Assembly (NCBI GenBank): GCA_033439765.1
Contig: JAULSN010000010.1
Location: 124,001 to 188,000 of the forward strand
DNA length: 64,000 bases
Source of the DNA: Lasiosphaeria ovina
Lineage: Eukaryota > Ascomycota > Sordariomycetes > Sordariales > Lasiosphaeriaceae
Direction of reading: 5' to 3'
Below the pieces are notes generated by a model, which worked only from the letters and a program-made list of their open reading frames with translations, had not been told where the DNA came from and searched no databases. Each line of letters begins with the position of its first letter. Position 1 is the first letter of the stretch. Position numbers and translations under genes: made by a program. Shown here in pieces: positions 1-10,653 of the stretch.

Positions 1-1194
1 GCTAGTATCGTAATCTAGGGTCTTCTAGGCGGCTCGAAGATTCTTAGGGATCTCTAGCTTCTACTAGGTAGCTAGGTTATATATGGCCTATATTACTAAT
101 AAAAGGAAGCCGACTTCGTAGTACTATATAGGGACCTTATGGACTAGGTATATAGACTTAGGTAGTGGTTTGGGCGGGCGGCGAGGCCTTGAGGCGGCGG
201 CTATTGGCGTTACCGTTGGTGCCGGTCGCTTCCGGACCAGGGGAAGGCGGGCTGCGGCCCTCATAGCCGGGGACTGCGTTATCCTCGCTACTAGGGGTTG
301 TAAGGCAGGTACCGGGGCTTCTTCCATGATGTCGGCGATGTCTTCGGCTTCGAAGAAAGGCTCTCTATCCTCTTCCGCGAACCGGACCTAAATGGAGTCA
401 CGTATAGGCGGGGAGGGCGGCGGGGCATTAGGTGAGGCTCGTATTGAGGGCCGTGCCGGTAGCTGGGCCGTTGTGGATGCGCGCGGCGTGGTATTGAGGG
501 TACTCTGGTGCCGTATTGTGATGATAGGTACGGTACCGAGGTCCTTAACCGGTATGAGCGAGGGCGGCTCAGGTATACCGATTTGTAAGGCGCCCGGGGT
601 GGTCTCTAGGGACGGGAATACCGTAGAATGGCGGGAGGGTTCGCGGGGAGGCGTGTGCGTGTATTTATCGGCTTGCGGCGGTGCCTGCCGGGTAGGTGCC
701 GGTAAGGCCGGGGTTAGTATATCGATCTCTATATTAGTTACTCTCTTAACTTCATTTACGGTTGAGTCTTCGAATATAACTTCGTATTCGGCCTCATTAC
801 CTTCTGAAGTAGACGGCGTATCTTCCTCGTTGAACCTAACGGCCGAGGCGCGAATAATCTTTCCTTCCTTTGGCTTATAGATCCAGTAGATCTTACCGTA
901 GAGGTCCCCGTAGCCGATAAGCCTGCCCTCTATTACGCGGGGTATAAACTTATCGGAGTCTATACGGGTCTGCTTCTTTCTATAGAAGTAAGCCGCGTAG
1001 TAGTAGGAGCGTAGGTGCTTGATAAATAGCTTATAAAGGCTATAATATATATTAAGTCCTTTATATATAACCTAATAAGGGCTTTTGCTTCCTTCGTTAC
1101 GTTATATTAGAAGTAGGTTAAGAACCCGGACCGTTATATTAACTATAAATAGCCAAAGGTATTTAGGAATACCGTATTCGATTATCAGGACTCT

Positions 1195-1887
1195 CGCTCT
1201 TATTATAATCTCCCTACCTACCCTTTCTAATACTCCGTTTATCCACGGAGTATTAGGCGGGGTGTTATATATCTCAATACCCTTTTCTTTAGCCCATCTA
1301 TTGAGCTTAGAGTCGTAGAACTCGTATATGGCCTATCCGAATTCGCTACCTCCGTCGATGCCGATGACCTTGATCTTTCTTCGTAACTATATCTCGACCA
1401 TTTTAACGAGTTATACTAGCTCGATAAAGGCCTACTTCTTTTCTCTATAAAAACGAATCTAATAATAGCCTAAGTAAACATTAATAAAGTAGGTAGTATA
1501 ACGTTAGCCGAGGTAGCCGGGTTTATAGTAGGTAATTAGGTCAACTCTAATAAAGTCAAGCGGAGCGTTATATACTACCTCGGTCCTCTTATTAATTAGG
1601 TCTATTGCCTTCCCGAGAATATAGGGCTTATAGAAGTCTTTATTATATACGCCTATAATCTTGATGCCGGCTCTATTATAGGCCTTAACGACGATTTCCG
1701 GGTTAGTATGGAGGAGGCGCCGGTACATCGTTTCGTATATGATCGAGGCTAGTAGAGCCTCACGAACCGTGATATTAGGTAGTAGGTCGCGAGATGTGAT
1801 ATATGGAAAGACTGGCAGGCCACCTACCCACTGAAGGTCGGCTACGGGCTTCCTGCTTCCTTTCTCCAGGACCCTATTATCCTCCAT
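1195..1887 (-). pseudogene. Copia integrase remnant
   Basis: The open part (1504-1887) contains a GAG-pre-integrase-like block (MYRRLLHTNPEIV) followed by the start of the integrase core (LDFIRVDLI). Further along, after stops, the same strand reads IDGGSEFG and, about 40 residues later, NTPPNTP and NGVLERVGREI. These are the second Asp and the Glu neighbourhoods of the DDE core. At least one TAG interrupts the core just after SEFG. Copia integrases place these motifs between protease and reverse transcriptase, which matches the order here. Non-functional as it stands. Confidence 0.75.
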
Positions 1888-2035
1888 ATTCTATATGAGG
1901 CCTACGAGAGAGAGGGATATAGGGCTCACGAGGTTGACCGGGGTTTCCGGGTAGTAGTATACCTGCCCGAGATGTATATCCCGATACGTATTACCTATAT
2001 ATATCGATAGTTTGACGTTACCGATATAGAATGAC

Positions 2036-2208
2036 TTGGCCGTATGGCCGGTAGATCCGCCGTACTGCCATATACGGGCGAGTGGGCTGAGCTTCGTGAA
2101 CTACTTGAGGTTATTGAATAAGGTCTTTGAAGCGCCTATATCGAAGATGACTATATCTTTATTGATCTCTATTACCTTAAGAGCCTATTGGACTTCGGTC
2201 GTAGCCAT
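2036..2208 (-). pseudogene. Copia aspartic protease remnant
   Basis: The minus strand reads VIFDIGASKTLFNN in one frame, matching the D-(T/S)-G-A active-site block of retroviral-type aspartic proteases of Copia elements. In this copy the middle residue is Ile. Two TAG codons fall in the same short stretch, at places where Gln and Trp would be usual. The position between gag and integrase supports the call. Confidence 0.55.
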
Positions 2209-2696
2209 TAGAGGTTCCGCCGGGGGCTCTAGTGAAAATCCTGCTCCGTAGAAGCCTCAGGGTCGCTATGAGGGGGCTGCGGACTAGTATAGAAGCTTCC
2301 TCCAAATAGGAGGTTCGAGGTCTCGGGGCCGGCGAGGCCGCTCGAGTTGTATTATAGTATTGCAGCCGTGCCTAAAGGTCCTGCCTTGGCCGCCATAGCT
2401 TCCCTTTTCCATCTCTAGGTATTAGGAGCCGCCTGGGGGTTGTACCAGAAGCATTCCTTTCCAGCCGGGATATATTTACCGTAGGGCTTATGATGTTTCT
2501 AGCTCTTCAGGATCTTGGTTGTACATTAGCTATATTGTTCTTTCTCCCTACCGCCCTTCTTATTCTCTCCTTATATGTTCGAGGGTGCCTATTGGGTAGG
2601 CTATGAGGAGGGGGTTGTCGGTTTAGGTAGCTGGAGGTAGGAACCGGAGCGCTTCTCTTTGTCGGCTTTTACGTTAAGGATCTATAGGAAACCTTA

Positions 2697-3377
2697 CTAG
2701 TTTAGTTTCTTATTCTCAATCTGGTATTCCCATAGCAGCAGGTCGTTAGGGTATGCATTCTTAACGGAGCTGAGGGCGTTCTGGAGGGCTTGGTCGTCGC
2801 TGATGACCATGCCTGTGGCTTGGAGTTGGTCTTTGAGGAGTTGTAGCTTGTTGATTAGGCCGTACATTGTGTCAAAGTCCTCACGGTGGAGGGAGGAAAA
2901 CTCTCGTAGGAGCTCGCGGCGGGAGAGCTTGCCTATGCTCGGAATCGTGCGGCAGACCAGGTCAAACGTGACCTTCGGGTCTTCTTCTGCCTGTGACCAG
3001 CCGTGTTGACGAAGTATTTGAACCACTGTAGGATTAGTAAGGGTAGTCATGATGATTCCTGCCGCTGTACAGCGGCCTGTATACCAGGTCAGGTATTCCG
3101 TAGAGTCGAGGGCGAATGCCGGTGTGGCGGTGCCCGATGTGGCTGTGCCGGGTGTGGCGGTGCCCGGGGTGATGCTGCCCGGGGTGATGCTGCCCGGTAC
3201 AGTGAAGGTTGTAGTGGGTGTGGGCATGCCTACCGTCGGGGCCGGCGTGGCTCCGGGCGGTGTGATCGGTTCGATGTATGCAATTAGGCCTGCAGAACCG
3301 AGGGCGTTACGGATCGCTGCCTTCCAGGCGACGAAGTTCTCGTCGCCCTTCAATTCAGGGACCTTGACTTTGACCAT
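2697..3377 (-). CDS. Copia gag-like polyprotein (UBN2-type), relic ORF
   Basis: A 226-aa ORF that begins with a Copia gag signature (VPELKGDENFVAWKAAI) and continues with a helical capsid-like region (YTGRCTAAGIIMTTL, FDTMYGLINKLQLLKDQL). Between them, about residues 45-90, lies a low-complexity stretch of PGSITP/PGTATP repeats. No CCHC zinc knuckle is reached before the stop, where the RIP-damaged pol region begins. It is the only intact ORF of the element and is probably not expressed as a functional gag. Confidence 0.7.
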   Translation of the reverse strand: MVKVKVPELKGDENFVAWKAAIRNALGSAGLIAYIEPITPPGATPAPTVGMPTPTTTFTVPGSITPGSITPGTATPGTATSGTATPAFALDSTEYLTWYTGRCTAAGIIMTTLTNPTVVQILRQHGWSQAEEDPKVTFDLVCRTIPSIGKLSRRELLREFSSLHREDFDTMYGLINKLQLLKDQLQATGMVISDDQALQNALSSVKNAYPNDLLLWEYQIENKKLN

Positions 3378-3763
3378 CGCAGGGCTGGCGATGACTTCAG
3401 GGACAGGGGACAGGGACGTGGAGGGCGCGTGTGGGCCTTCCGGGAGCGCTACAGGCCGTAGGGAGGGCCGTAGGTATTCGACGTTGGACGTGCAGGTCCG
3501 GGGAATCGGTAGTTCCGGTGATCGGATGTGCTGCAGGGTCGAAAAGGGACTGTAAACAAAAGTGGGAATAGCTTCAATTGTTGAAGCGACGGGAACTCAT
3601 AACCTGTTGGGAGGAAAGGTAAGGACTGGATTGCTTGGAGGAAGTCTAGCTATCTGGGCCACAGCGGAATATATATGTGGAAGTGATGGCCTGGACCGGT
3701 GGATCCCATATCCACTTATGCCTCGGCTTGAGGGCATCAGGCCGGGGTCCGGCCTGATCCCTG
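3378..3763. other. Spacer between Copia gag and kinase gene
   Basis: No gene or recognisable LTR. It holds the upstream flank of the retrotransposon gag and the 3' flank of the kinase gene. Open frames on the plus strand here are antisense shadows. Confidence 0.5.
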
Positions 3764-5561
3764 CTAGCCTGGCCACACTATTTCTTCGCAAAGGCTGTTT
3801 GAATCCTCTGGATTCGCTCCGATTTGATCTAGGCCGCCTCGTGGGACGCGATCAAAACCCCGGGGCGGGTTCGGCTTATGTTCAAAGTCGGGGGCAGCCG
3901 GAACCATCAAATATGAACCAACAGAGGTACCACGGGGATCCTGGGCCACAATAGACTCGTCTACACAGTCCTCAACTGACGCTGGTTGATACCGTACCGG
4001 TATGTGCGGTGGCTTGGTTGTGTCGGGCTCTTCTTCCTTGACTTTCTCAGAGTCTTCATCCTCAACCGACGGTGGTCGATACTGTACCCTCATGTGGGAT
4101 GGCTTGAGATTACCAGATTCCTCTTCCTCAAATGACGGCGGTCGATACTGCACAGTCATGTGGGATGGCTTGATAGTGTCGGACTCTTCTTCCACGACTT
4201 TCTGGGAGTCTTCCTCCACTTTGTCAGAGTCTTTCTCGGCATTGCCAGAATCTTCCTCGACGCTGTCATAGTCTTCCTCAAATTTCTCAGAGTCTTGTCC
4301 ATCAGCCTCTTCGTCAACTGCAGACTGATCACTCGGCGCTGGCCCGGGCCTGATGGTGGGTGTCTCTGGAAAGTTATCGGTACTATTGATAGTCCAAGCC
4401 TTTGAGGCCATTGTAGATAAAGTCTGGTCAACTGCGAGTAGATCGGTGGTTACAGAATCCGGGCTACGATCGGTTAGTAAATATGAAGTAGGATATCTTC
4501 AAATGCCAAAACTCACGCTTGGCTTGAATCCACGGGAACCGAGTCAAATGCCATTGACATCCATTCATGGTTGGCGGCCTCAGAAGCCGAAGGGCGGTTC
4601 TCTGGAGCGGGGGACATCAGTTTGATCATGAAGTCTTGCCCGCTCTGTGAAACACCGTGTTCCTCTAGCGGCTTCAATGGAAACGAGTTCATGCCGAAGC
4701 CATACTTGAATAACTCGGCTACGTTTTCGAAGGCCATAGTGCTGGTGAGTATCTTGTATGCAACCGCGCCAAGCGACCACATGTCGACGGAGAAGGTATA
4801 GGAACCAACAGAGCCGTCTTTCGAGAAGCCCAGGGCTTCCGGGGCCGCGAAGCCGAAGGTTCCGCGCTGCATCGTGTGCAAGGTTGTGACATCTTGCTGC
4901 CGCCTCTTGCTGATTCCAAAGTCGGCAATCTTCACGAACCACTCTGGGCGGCATGTCACGACCATGATGTTCTAATGAAACCAGTTAGCATTTTGAATTT
5001 CGGTGATATCTAGTGAATTAGGATGCGTACTCCGGGCTTCAAGTCTCGGTGAACAAAGCCGTTGTCGTGCATGTATTCGAGGCCTTCTCGGACCTGAGCC
5101 GTGATTTGCCTTGCCTCGGATTCGGGCAGCGGCTTCATGAGGTGTTTTTGCAAATCCCCGTTCTCGAGGTACTCCATCGTGATGAAGACCGAGTCGTCAA
5201 GTTCATACCAGCCGTCGGATCTGACAAAGCAGTGCGCGTACTTTGGGTTCGAGAACTTGACAATGGCTTCCAGCTCCCGGATGTAGTCGAGCTCCTCGCC
5301 CGGAACGACGCACTTCTTGACCTCCTTGACCGCCCTCAACCTCTTGACTTGTTGGTGATCGAACCGCTCGAGGTAGACGGTGCCGTAGGCGCCCTGGCCG
5401 AGGAATGCGGCACGCAGCCATCGCTCCTCTCGGCGAACACGCCGCTCCTTTGCCGACGGGCCGCTGTCGTAGAAGACATGCTTGGTGCAGGTGCCGAGGA
5501 CTTCGGTGTCGATCTTAGAGTCCCGCACAAGATCCGAGACAAACGGGTCAGAAGGAGGCAT
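3764..5561 (-). CDS. Serine/threonine protein kinase with acidic repeat tail
   Basis: Three exons: 5561-5031, 4971-4517 and 4463-3764 (561 aa). The introns have donors GTACGC and GTGAGT, branch-like GCTAAC and ACTAAC, and TAG acceptors. All catalytic elements are present: glycine loop GQGAYG (55-60), ATP lysine in AVKE (K79), HRDLKPGN (171-178), DFG (194-196) and the GTFGFAAPE activation-loop end (220-222). The kinase domain covers about 49-320, so the enzyme looks active. The tail after ~330 is Glu/Asp/Ser-rich and holds three copies of a KPxHMxVxYxPxS motif. An in-frame upstream ATG at 5684 would add 41 residues; 5561 was preferred because the N-terminus is then compact. It is divergent from the pseudokinase gene at 5941. 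Kinase subfamily and substrate are unknown. Confidence 0.85.
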
Positions 5562-5940
5562 GTCCGCTCCGACGCCAACTTTGCTCCGAGAAGGTCGCAT
5601 CAGCGGTTGGATGACCCGGACATGTTCGGCTGTCGACGGGTGCCGTGGTGCGGCAATGTGGGGGGGGTGACGGAGGTGTAGCAAGGGCAGTCGGAGAGCC
5701 GGCCGCGTCGCGCGAGCTTGTTCCTTTCGTCGCCGTCAATTGTGAATCCGCGACATTCGGTGCATTCGGGGCTCCGGAAAGTGCCCGTGGGACTTTTGCG
5801 GGGAAAATTGAAAGGAAAATGGATGAAGCAGCCAGAGCCTTGCCGAAGTCTTGAGCCTCAAACGTCAGGCATCTATGCAGCCCTTCTCCCGATTGTAGCT
5901 TAGCAGGTGGTATCGCCATGCAGCTCTGCGCGGTTAGAGC
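5562..5940. promoter_or_regulatory. Shared divergent promoter region of the kinase/pseudokinase pair
   Basis: 379 bp separate the two start codons of the divergent genes. No clear TATA box was seen. The short distance implies that both genes use the same intergenic control region. ORFs within it have no domain signature. Confidence 0.45.
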
Positions 5941-7827
5941 TTGGAACTTGGCGGCAGTGCTCAGGCAGCAGCGCGGACGAGGCCAATAACTGTTACGAAT
6001 AACTTTGATTTCATCCCAGCAATACCCCGATTGGGCAACCGGCTGATAACGAGCAAACAGCTGTTAGCTCCACCGCAATGGCATCCGTCGAGCTCGTCCT
6101 TGCCGCAGTTGCAGCAGCAGATCTCTGCCTCCAGTGAGTCCGGCCGTGCCCCCTCTCCGGGAGCTCTACCCGAAAATGAAATCGCGCCTCTGACCGGCTC
6201 AAGATACGGAAAAAAGCTTGTTGGCACGTACCAGGACTTCAAAAATGCCGACGAATATGTACGGACCAGGATTGTCATCGTGGAGGCCATCTGGAGCAAG
6301 ACCACCGTCCAGGTCGGCTTCGTCAAGCGCGTAGCCAAGACCCTCGAGGAGGAGCACTGCCGGATCCATCTCAACGTCTTCGAAATACTCAAGAGCAAGC
6401 TGATGATGGCGACGAGTAAAATCGAGTCGGTCATGAAGAAGACATCCGAGTCGGGCATCAAGAGATGGAAGCTCATGTTCCTCCGCGACTCTATCGACGA
6501 CACAATCACTCAGCTCGAGCAATGGCAGCGCATCTTTGATCCGACATGGTACTTGATTCTCAGAATTGGCGACAAGCTCATAGATACCGAGTTGCTGTCA
6601 ACTGAAGAACCGGAGACGGGGCGACCGTCCACCGCGGCATCTTCAGCCACAACTCTCGTCTCAGCCCAAAAGTTCCGCGACACCATCAAGGACGACAAAT
6701 GGGGTGGCGGGAGCGCTCACCACGTCAGTCTCCCAGACGCACTGGACTGGGATGCCGCAGCGGAAATCAAATACTCGAGCACCCAGTTGGTCCAACGAGC
6801 AGCTGACCGGTCCGAGAGACTTTACGTGGTGGACACGATCGTCTGTCACTCGAACCTCGACGTTTACGCCGCCCGCACCGACGCGGAATCGTTAGCGAAA
6901 AAGCTGAGCCAAGTCGAGCCTGGCACCTTTGGACTTCTCGTTTGCCACGGCCTCATCAAAAGGAAGAACCCCGAGACACGGCACCTTGTGTCGATGAGTC
7001 TGGCCTTCCGACCCCCTACAGAATCCAAGCAGCACCGGCAGCCCGCCAGCTTGCGGCAGCACTTGATGCAGGGCTCTTCCGGCCCAGGCTGCCCCTTTAG
7101 TCTGACTCGGGTCTTGAGCATCGCGCGGCAGTTGGCCCAGGCCGTGAGTTACATCCACACATGCGATTTTGTGCACAAGAATATCCGCCCCGAGACGGTT
7201 CTGGTGTTTCCGGACGCAGAAGAACACCGTGACGGCGTCGAAAAGCCCTCGACCTTGGGATCAGCGTATCTTCTTGGCTTCGACTCCTTCCGCAGCGTGA
7301 ACTTTGGCACCCTGCGGAGTGGTGACGAGGCGTGGGAGCGCAACCTATACCGACACCCATCGCGCCAAGGGTTCCAAGCGCAACGTGATTATATCATGCA
7401 GCACGACGTCTACAGTCTCGGTGTCTGCCTCCTGGAACTTGGTCTGTGGGAAAGCTTTGTGCAGTACCATCGCCACGACGGGGGCGCTGAAGCCGTTGAA
7501 CTCGCCGAGGACGAAGATATCAGGCCCTCCAAGGGGTTGGGCTTGGAGCTGAAGGATCTCGAGTTCACAGCCGAGGTGCCCACCTCCCCTTTACCATCTC
7601 CTTCCAGTGGCAAAATAAAAGAGCATCTCGTTGGCCTGGCACGCTCAAAGCTACCCCTGCGCATGGGGGACAAGTTCACGGCGGTCGTGGTGACCTGCTT
7701 GACTTGTCTTGACGAGGGCAACGAGGATTTTGGTGACCAATCTGAGATGTGCGACGACGACGGCATCTTGATTGGCGTCAGGTTTATTGAAAAGGTTCTG
7801 TTTAAACTCAGCGAGATCTCCTTTTGA
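5941..7827 (+). CDS. Helical-bundle + pseudokinase protein (HeLo/MLKL-like architecture)
   Basis: Single-exon 628-aa ORF. Residues ~95-215 are a helix-rich, charged region (DEYVRTRIVIVEAIW, QLEQWQRIFDPTWYLIL), of the type preceding kinase-like domains in fungal HeLo/prion-inhibition family proteins. Residues ~260-625 are kinase-fold: helix-E region LSIARQLAQAVSYIH, YRHPSRQG near the activation-loop end, and DVYSLGVCLLELGLW (helix F). Catalysis looks lost: HRD is replaced by HKN (412-414), the Mg-binding Asn of HRDxxxxN is Thr419, DFG is replaced by GFD (446-448), and no glycine loop is visible. It is therefore a pseudokinase. Residues 1-90 are Pro/Ser-rich; a 5' exon cannot be excluded. Domain order is seen; the HeLo assignment is inference. 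Confidence 0.75.
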   Translation: MELGGSAQAAARTRPITVTNNFDFIPAIPRLGNRLITSKQLLAPPQWHPSSSSLPQLQQQISASSESGRAPSPGALPENEIAPLTGSRYGKKLVGTYQDFKNADEYVRTRIVIVEAIWSKTTVQVGFVKRVAKTLEEEHCRIHLNVFEILKSKLMMATSKIESVMKKTSESGIKRWKLMFLRDSIDDTITQLEQWQRIFDPTWYLILRIGDKLIDTELLSTEEPETGRPSTAASSATTLVSAQKFRDTIKDDKWGGGSAHHVSLPDALDWDAAAEIKYSSTQLVQRAADRSERLYVVDTIVCHSNLDVYAARTDAESLAKKLSQVEPGTFGLLVCHGLIKRKNPETRHLVSMSLAFRPPTESKQHRQPASLRQHLMQGSSGPGCPFSLTRVLSIARQLAQAVSYIHTCDFVHKNIRPETVLVFPDAEEHRDGVEKPSTLGSAYLLGFDSFRSVNFGTLRSGDEAWERNLYRHPSRQGFQAQRDYIMQHDVYSLGVCLLELGLWESFVQYHRHDGGAEAVELAEDEDIRPSKGLGLELKDLEFTAEVPTSPLPSPSSGKIKEHLVGLARSKLPLRMGDKFTAVVVTCLTCLDEGNEDFGDQSEMCDDDGILIGVRFIEKVLFKLSEISF

Positions 7828-10653
7828 GCCGGGAGGGTTGGACACTTTAGTTAGACTTTTATTTGGATATACCTATCATGAGCTTCAACATTAATACGAA
7901 GAGTAGATATTGATCATGGTCATTTAGTCGATTTTTAGCGTTATCAACAACGACAAGAGCCAGAAAGCCATATGACATTCCTGTTCTTTGACTGTATCAC
8001 GACCACTCTGGATAAAGATTCACAACGACAACGAAGGAATACAACCTTACTTTCAGGGCTTGCATCTGCCGATGACTGGCAACTTGGAGGTTGCAACAAG
8101 CTTGCCAGGCCAGCATATCAAGGAAAGGAGCAGCATGCCCAGGCAATACAATGCATGCAAGGAGCAGCATCACAAGCAAAAAGATAAGAGATAAACGAAT
8201 GCAGATCAGCTTGGCGAGCCATGGATATCGCGGCAACATCGCGAGCCAGACTCGAATTGGGCATCCACATACCACACCACCACACAGCAGCTCGAGGCAT
8301 GGTTTGTCACCGTGCACCCAGACGCTGGGATTATTATACGCAGAATACACGGCGAGAACGCGGCAGCCCGTCGGGTAGCAATGAGTTGATTGTGCGGACA
8401 AATATGCGACGGGGCCAAGGTGACACAGTCGGGGAAAACGTGGCATTGGCGGTGGCTTCCCGAGTGAGGAGGGGTGCATTGGTGGGCCGATCGACGAGAG
8501 CCAGACCAGTGAAGTCGCTGGATCTGGCCATGTGAAAACGGCTGGGGCCAGCCAGCATATCACATCCGGCGCTGGCTGCTGGCTCATGCACCCGCGTTTC
8601 TTGCTTTGCAGATGCTACCTAGGTCTCGTCTATTTGCGGCCGCGGCAGCGCCCTTCTCGGCCGTCGAGGACGGGACGTGCAGCGCAGCGCGGTGCAGCAG
8701 AAGCGCAGAGGGCTTTGCGTCCCGAAGCAAGCGACGACGTGCCAGATGGAAGAGACCAAAGGACCCGTCGTCGGGGAAATACGGGCATATTCGCCGGCCT
8801 GACTGCGGCTGGCGAGCGATGGCAAGTGCAATAAATGGCTCAAGCGTCGCACTGGCGGTTGTCGCGATGATTCTGCTCCCTCCTCGCTATATTCAGCCTG
8901 ATATGGCTACCTGGGGAGTGCAGATGGAAGCTGTGTTCATCAGACCATGTCGCCTCGCCCGGGCTGGCAAGCCTTCGCTGTCGGGTGGTCTCGGTCTCTG
9001 GCCTCTAGCTCCAGGCCTCGACGTTCCAGGTTATAGGTTCTGGCGGCTGGCCCGTCGTCCCGCTTGGTTGCATCAGCGTGCGTTATCGGTGGACTCGATG
9101 GCAGTTGAATCGACGGCGAATCCATTGGACAGCGGGACTAGCAAGCCTGCCAAGCTGGCGCAACACTGACTTGCGCAAAATAATGCCTTCGAGGCTTCGT
9201 CTAACAATGGTTATCTCGGCAAGGCGTTGCGGCCGGAAAGATGAGGTAATTAATGTACTGTATGGAATTTGGTGGGAGGAGGGGCGGAATAACCTAGGTG
9301 TCGAGCTTGACCCTGCCCGGGCCTTCAAGTCCTGCCGATTGGGCCCAGTCCATGGATTCTGGAAGCGCTAAATTCCAGGGAGGCGGTGATGGTCGCTGCG
9401 ACAGTGCAACGAGGGACAGGGCAGGCGGAATGAGTCAGCGGGCGCCAAAACACCGACGGCATTTCTGAGTGCGGCGCCGTCTCACGAAGCGGGCGACCAA
9501 CACGAAGCCCGTTCGCGCAGTCGTTCCCTAGGCTTTGTCCGACAAAAGCTTATTATCCTCGGCTGCGGACGCGCTGTTGCGAGACGTTGCTTGTCCTCCC
9601 AGAATAACCTTGAAGGCAGCTGTCCATCCCCCAGCTCTTTCATCCCACCATTTTCCGCATCGAATTGACATTCTCCACCGCCGCCCGGTCACCCTCGACG
9701 CCGCCGTATCGTCTCTCGTCATCCCTGTGCCGTGTTGGACGCCGTTGGCTAGCTATCGGCGTTGTTGCAACTTGCGAGCCATTACGTCAGGTGCGTGCGC
9801 TGTTGGCCCATGCTCCTGGGCGTCTCCCAGGTTCGGAGTTTTCCTGCCTCCAACTGGAGCTGTGCTTGCCGTTCCTTGCCCCCTCCACTCCCTCTCTTGG
9901 GTCGCCCAGGACGGTGCAAACCAGCCCCAGCGCCTCGGTGCCGTCCGATAACCCATCTCTCGCTTACCGAAGATGGTGTTGGAATGGCACTCGGAGAGAA
10001 CAAGCGCAATGTGGTTGGCGTCACTGCCGCCTCCTTGAGACATTGGGTGTGGCGTGGTTGTGGTGCAGCTTGTGCCCGCCCGCCTTTTGCTTCCATCCAC
10101 CACAGCCCCGCCATCCCTTCGGCCCAAGCTGCCTTCCCCTCCTGGCCTCGCAGACGTTGTCCAATCAAGGGCCAGAGATTGAGAAGATCCGGGTCCAATC
10201 CACCTCGGTCGTTTACATGGAAGCTGCACAAAACTGGAGTCGTGCTAGTTATTGAGAAGCACCCAAACGAAGCACCGATCACGGGAGGCAGCAGGGGCAT
10301 GGGGGTTGGCAAAGTTGCTTGACCGCTGCAAGTGCCTTTGTGAAAAAGATTACGCCCCACCTTGGATCTTCTCCGGCCTGCGTGCAATTGCAGGCCTGGG
10401 CCTTCGTCCTTGCTCCTTCCCCTGGCCGCCCCTCCGTCATCTCATTGTTTTGCCAGTCTCGGCAGCCTGGCCTGCCAAGTTAGCTGCCACTCACCCCGCC
10501 GCCCTTCTCACCGCGACCATAATACTTGGTCTCTTTGTCTACCGTCCTGACCTCCCCCGTACTTCTTCCTCCGCGCCTTTCTGTTCGTTGTTTTCCATTC
10601 TGCGTTAATACACGGCCATAATCGTTCATAGGCTTCTCGTTAACGCCTTCGCC
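7828..10653. other. 2.8-kb intergenic region upstream of TPS2
   Basis: Several ORFs of 60-200 codons exist on both strands but show no domain, no splice-consistent extension and Arg/Pro/Ser-rich composition. The last ~1 kb (9.6-10.65 kb) is CT-rich, as expected for a fungal promoter/leader. It contains CCCCT stress-element-like pentamers, for example at 10419-10423 and 10429-10433. Short CCCCT motifs are common, so their role is unproven. Confidence 0.5.

Larger units (their letters stand above)
1..3377 (-). mobile_element. RIP-degraded Ty1/Copia LTR retrotransposon, truncated by window edge
   Basis: Read on the minus strand, the segment has the Copia order: a gag-like ORF, an aspartic-protease-like block, a GAG-pre-integrase/integrase core and a proline-rich linker (about 900-330). 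The reverse transcriptase should follow beyond base 1. The pol part carries many TAG stops where Trp or Gln is expected and is rich in TpA, which fits RIP (C-to-T change) in an ascomycete. Gag is still open over 226 codons. No LTR, primer-binding site or target duplication could be recognised at the right-hand end (3378-3760), so the boundary is only the gag start. The element is not autonomous. Copia identity is seen directly from the domain order; the sub-lineage is unknown. Confidence 0.8.

Noticed and set aside
3562..3954. 130-codon plus-strand ORF
   Set aside because: Overlaps the 3' exon of the kinase gene in antisense; the kinase reading is supported by splice phases.
7997..8587. 196-codon minus-strand ORF
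   Set aside because: Trp/Cys/Pro-rich pattern without domain or homologous blocks, and many overlapping ORFs in all frames.
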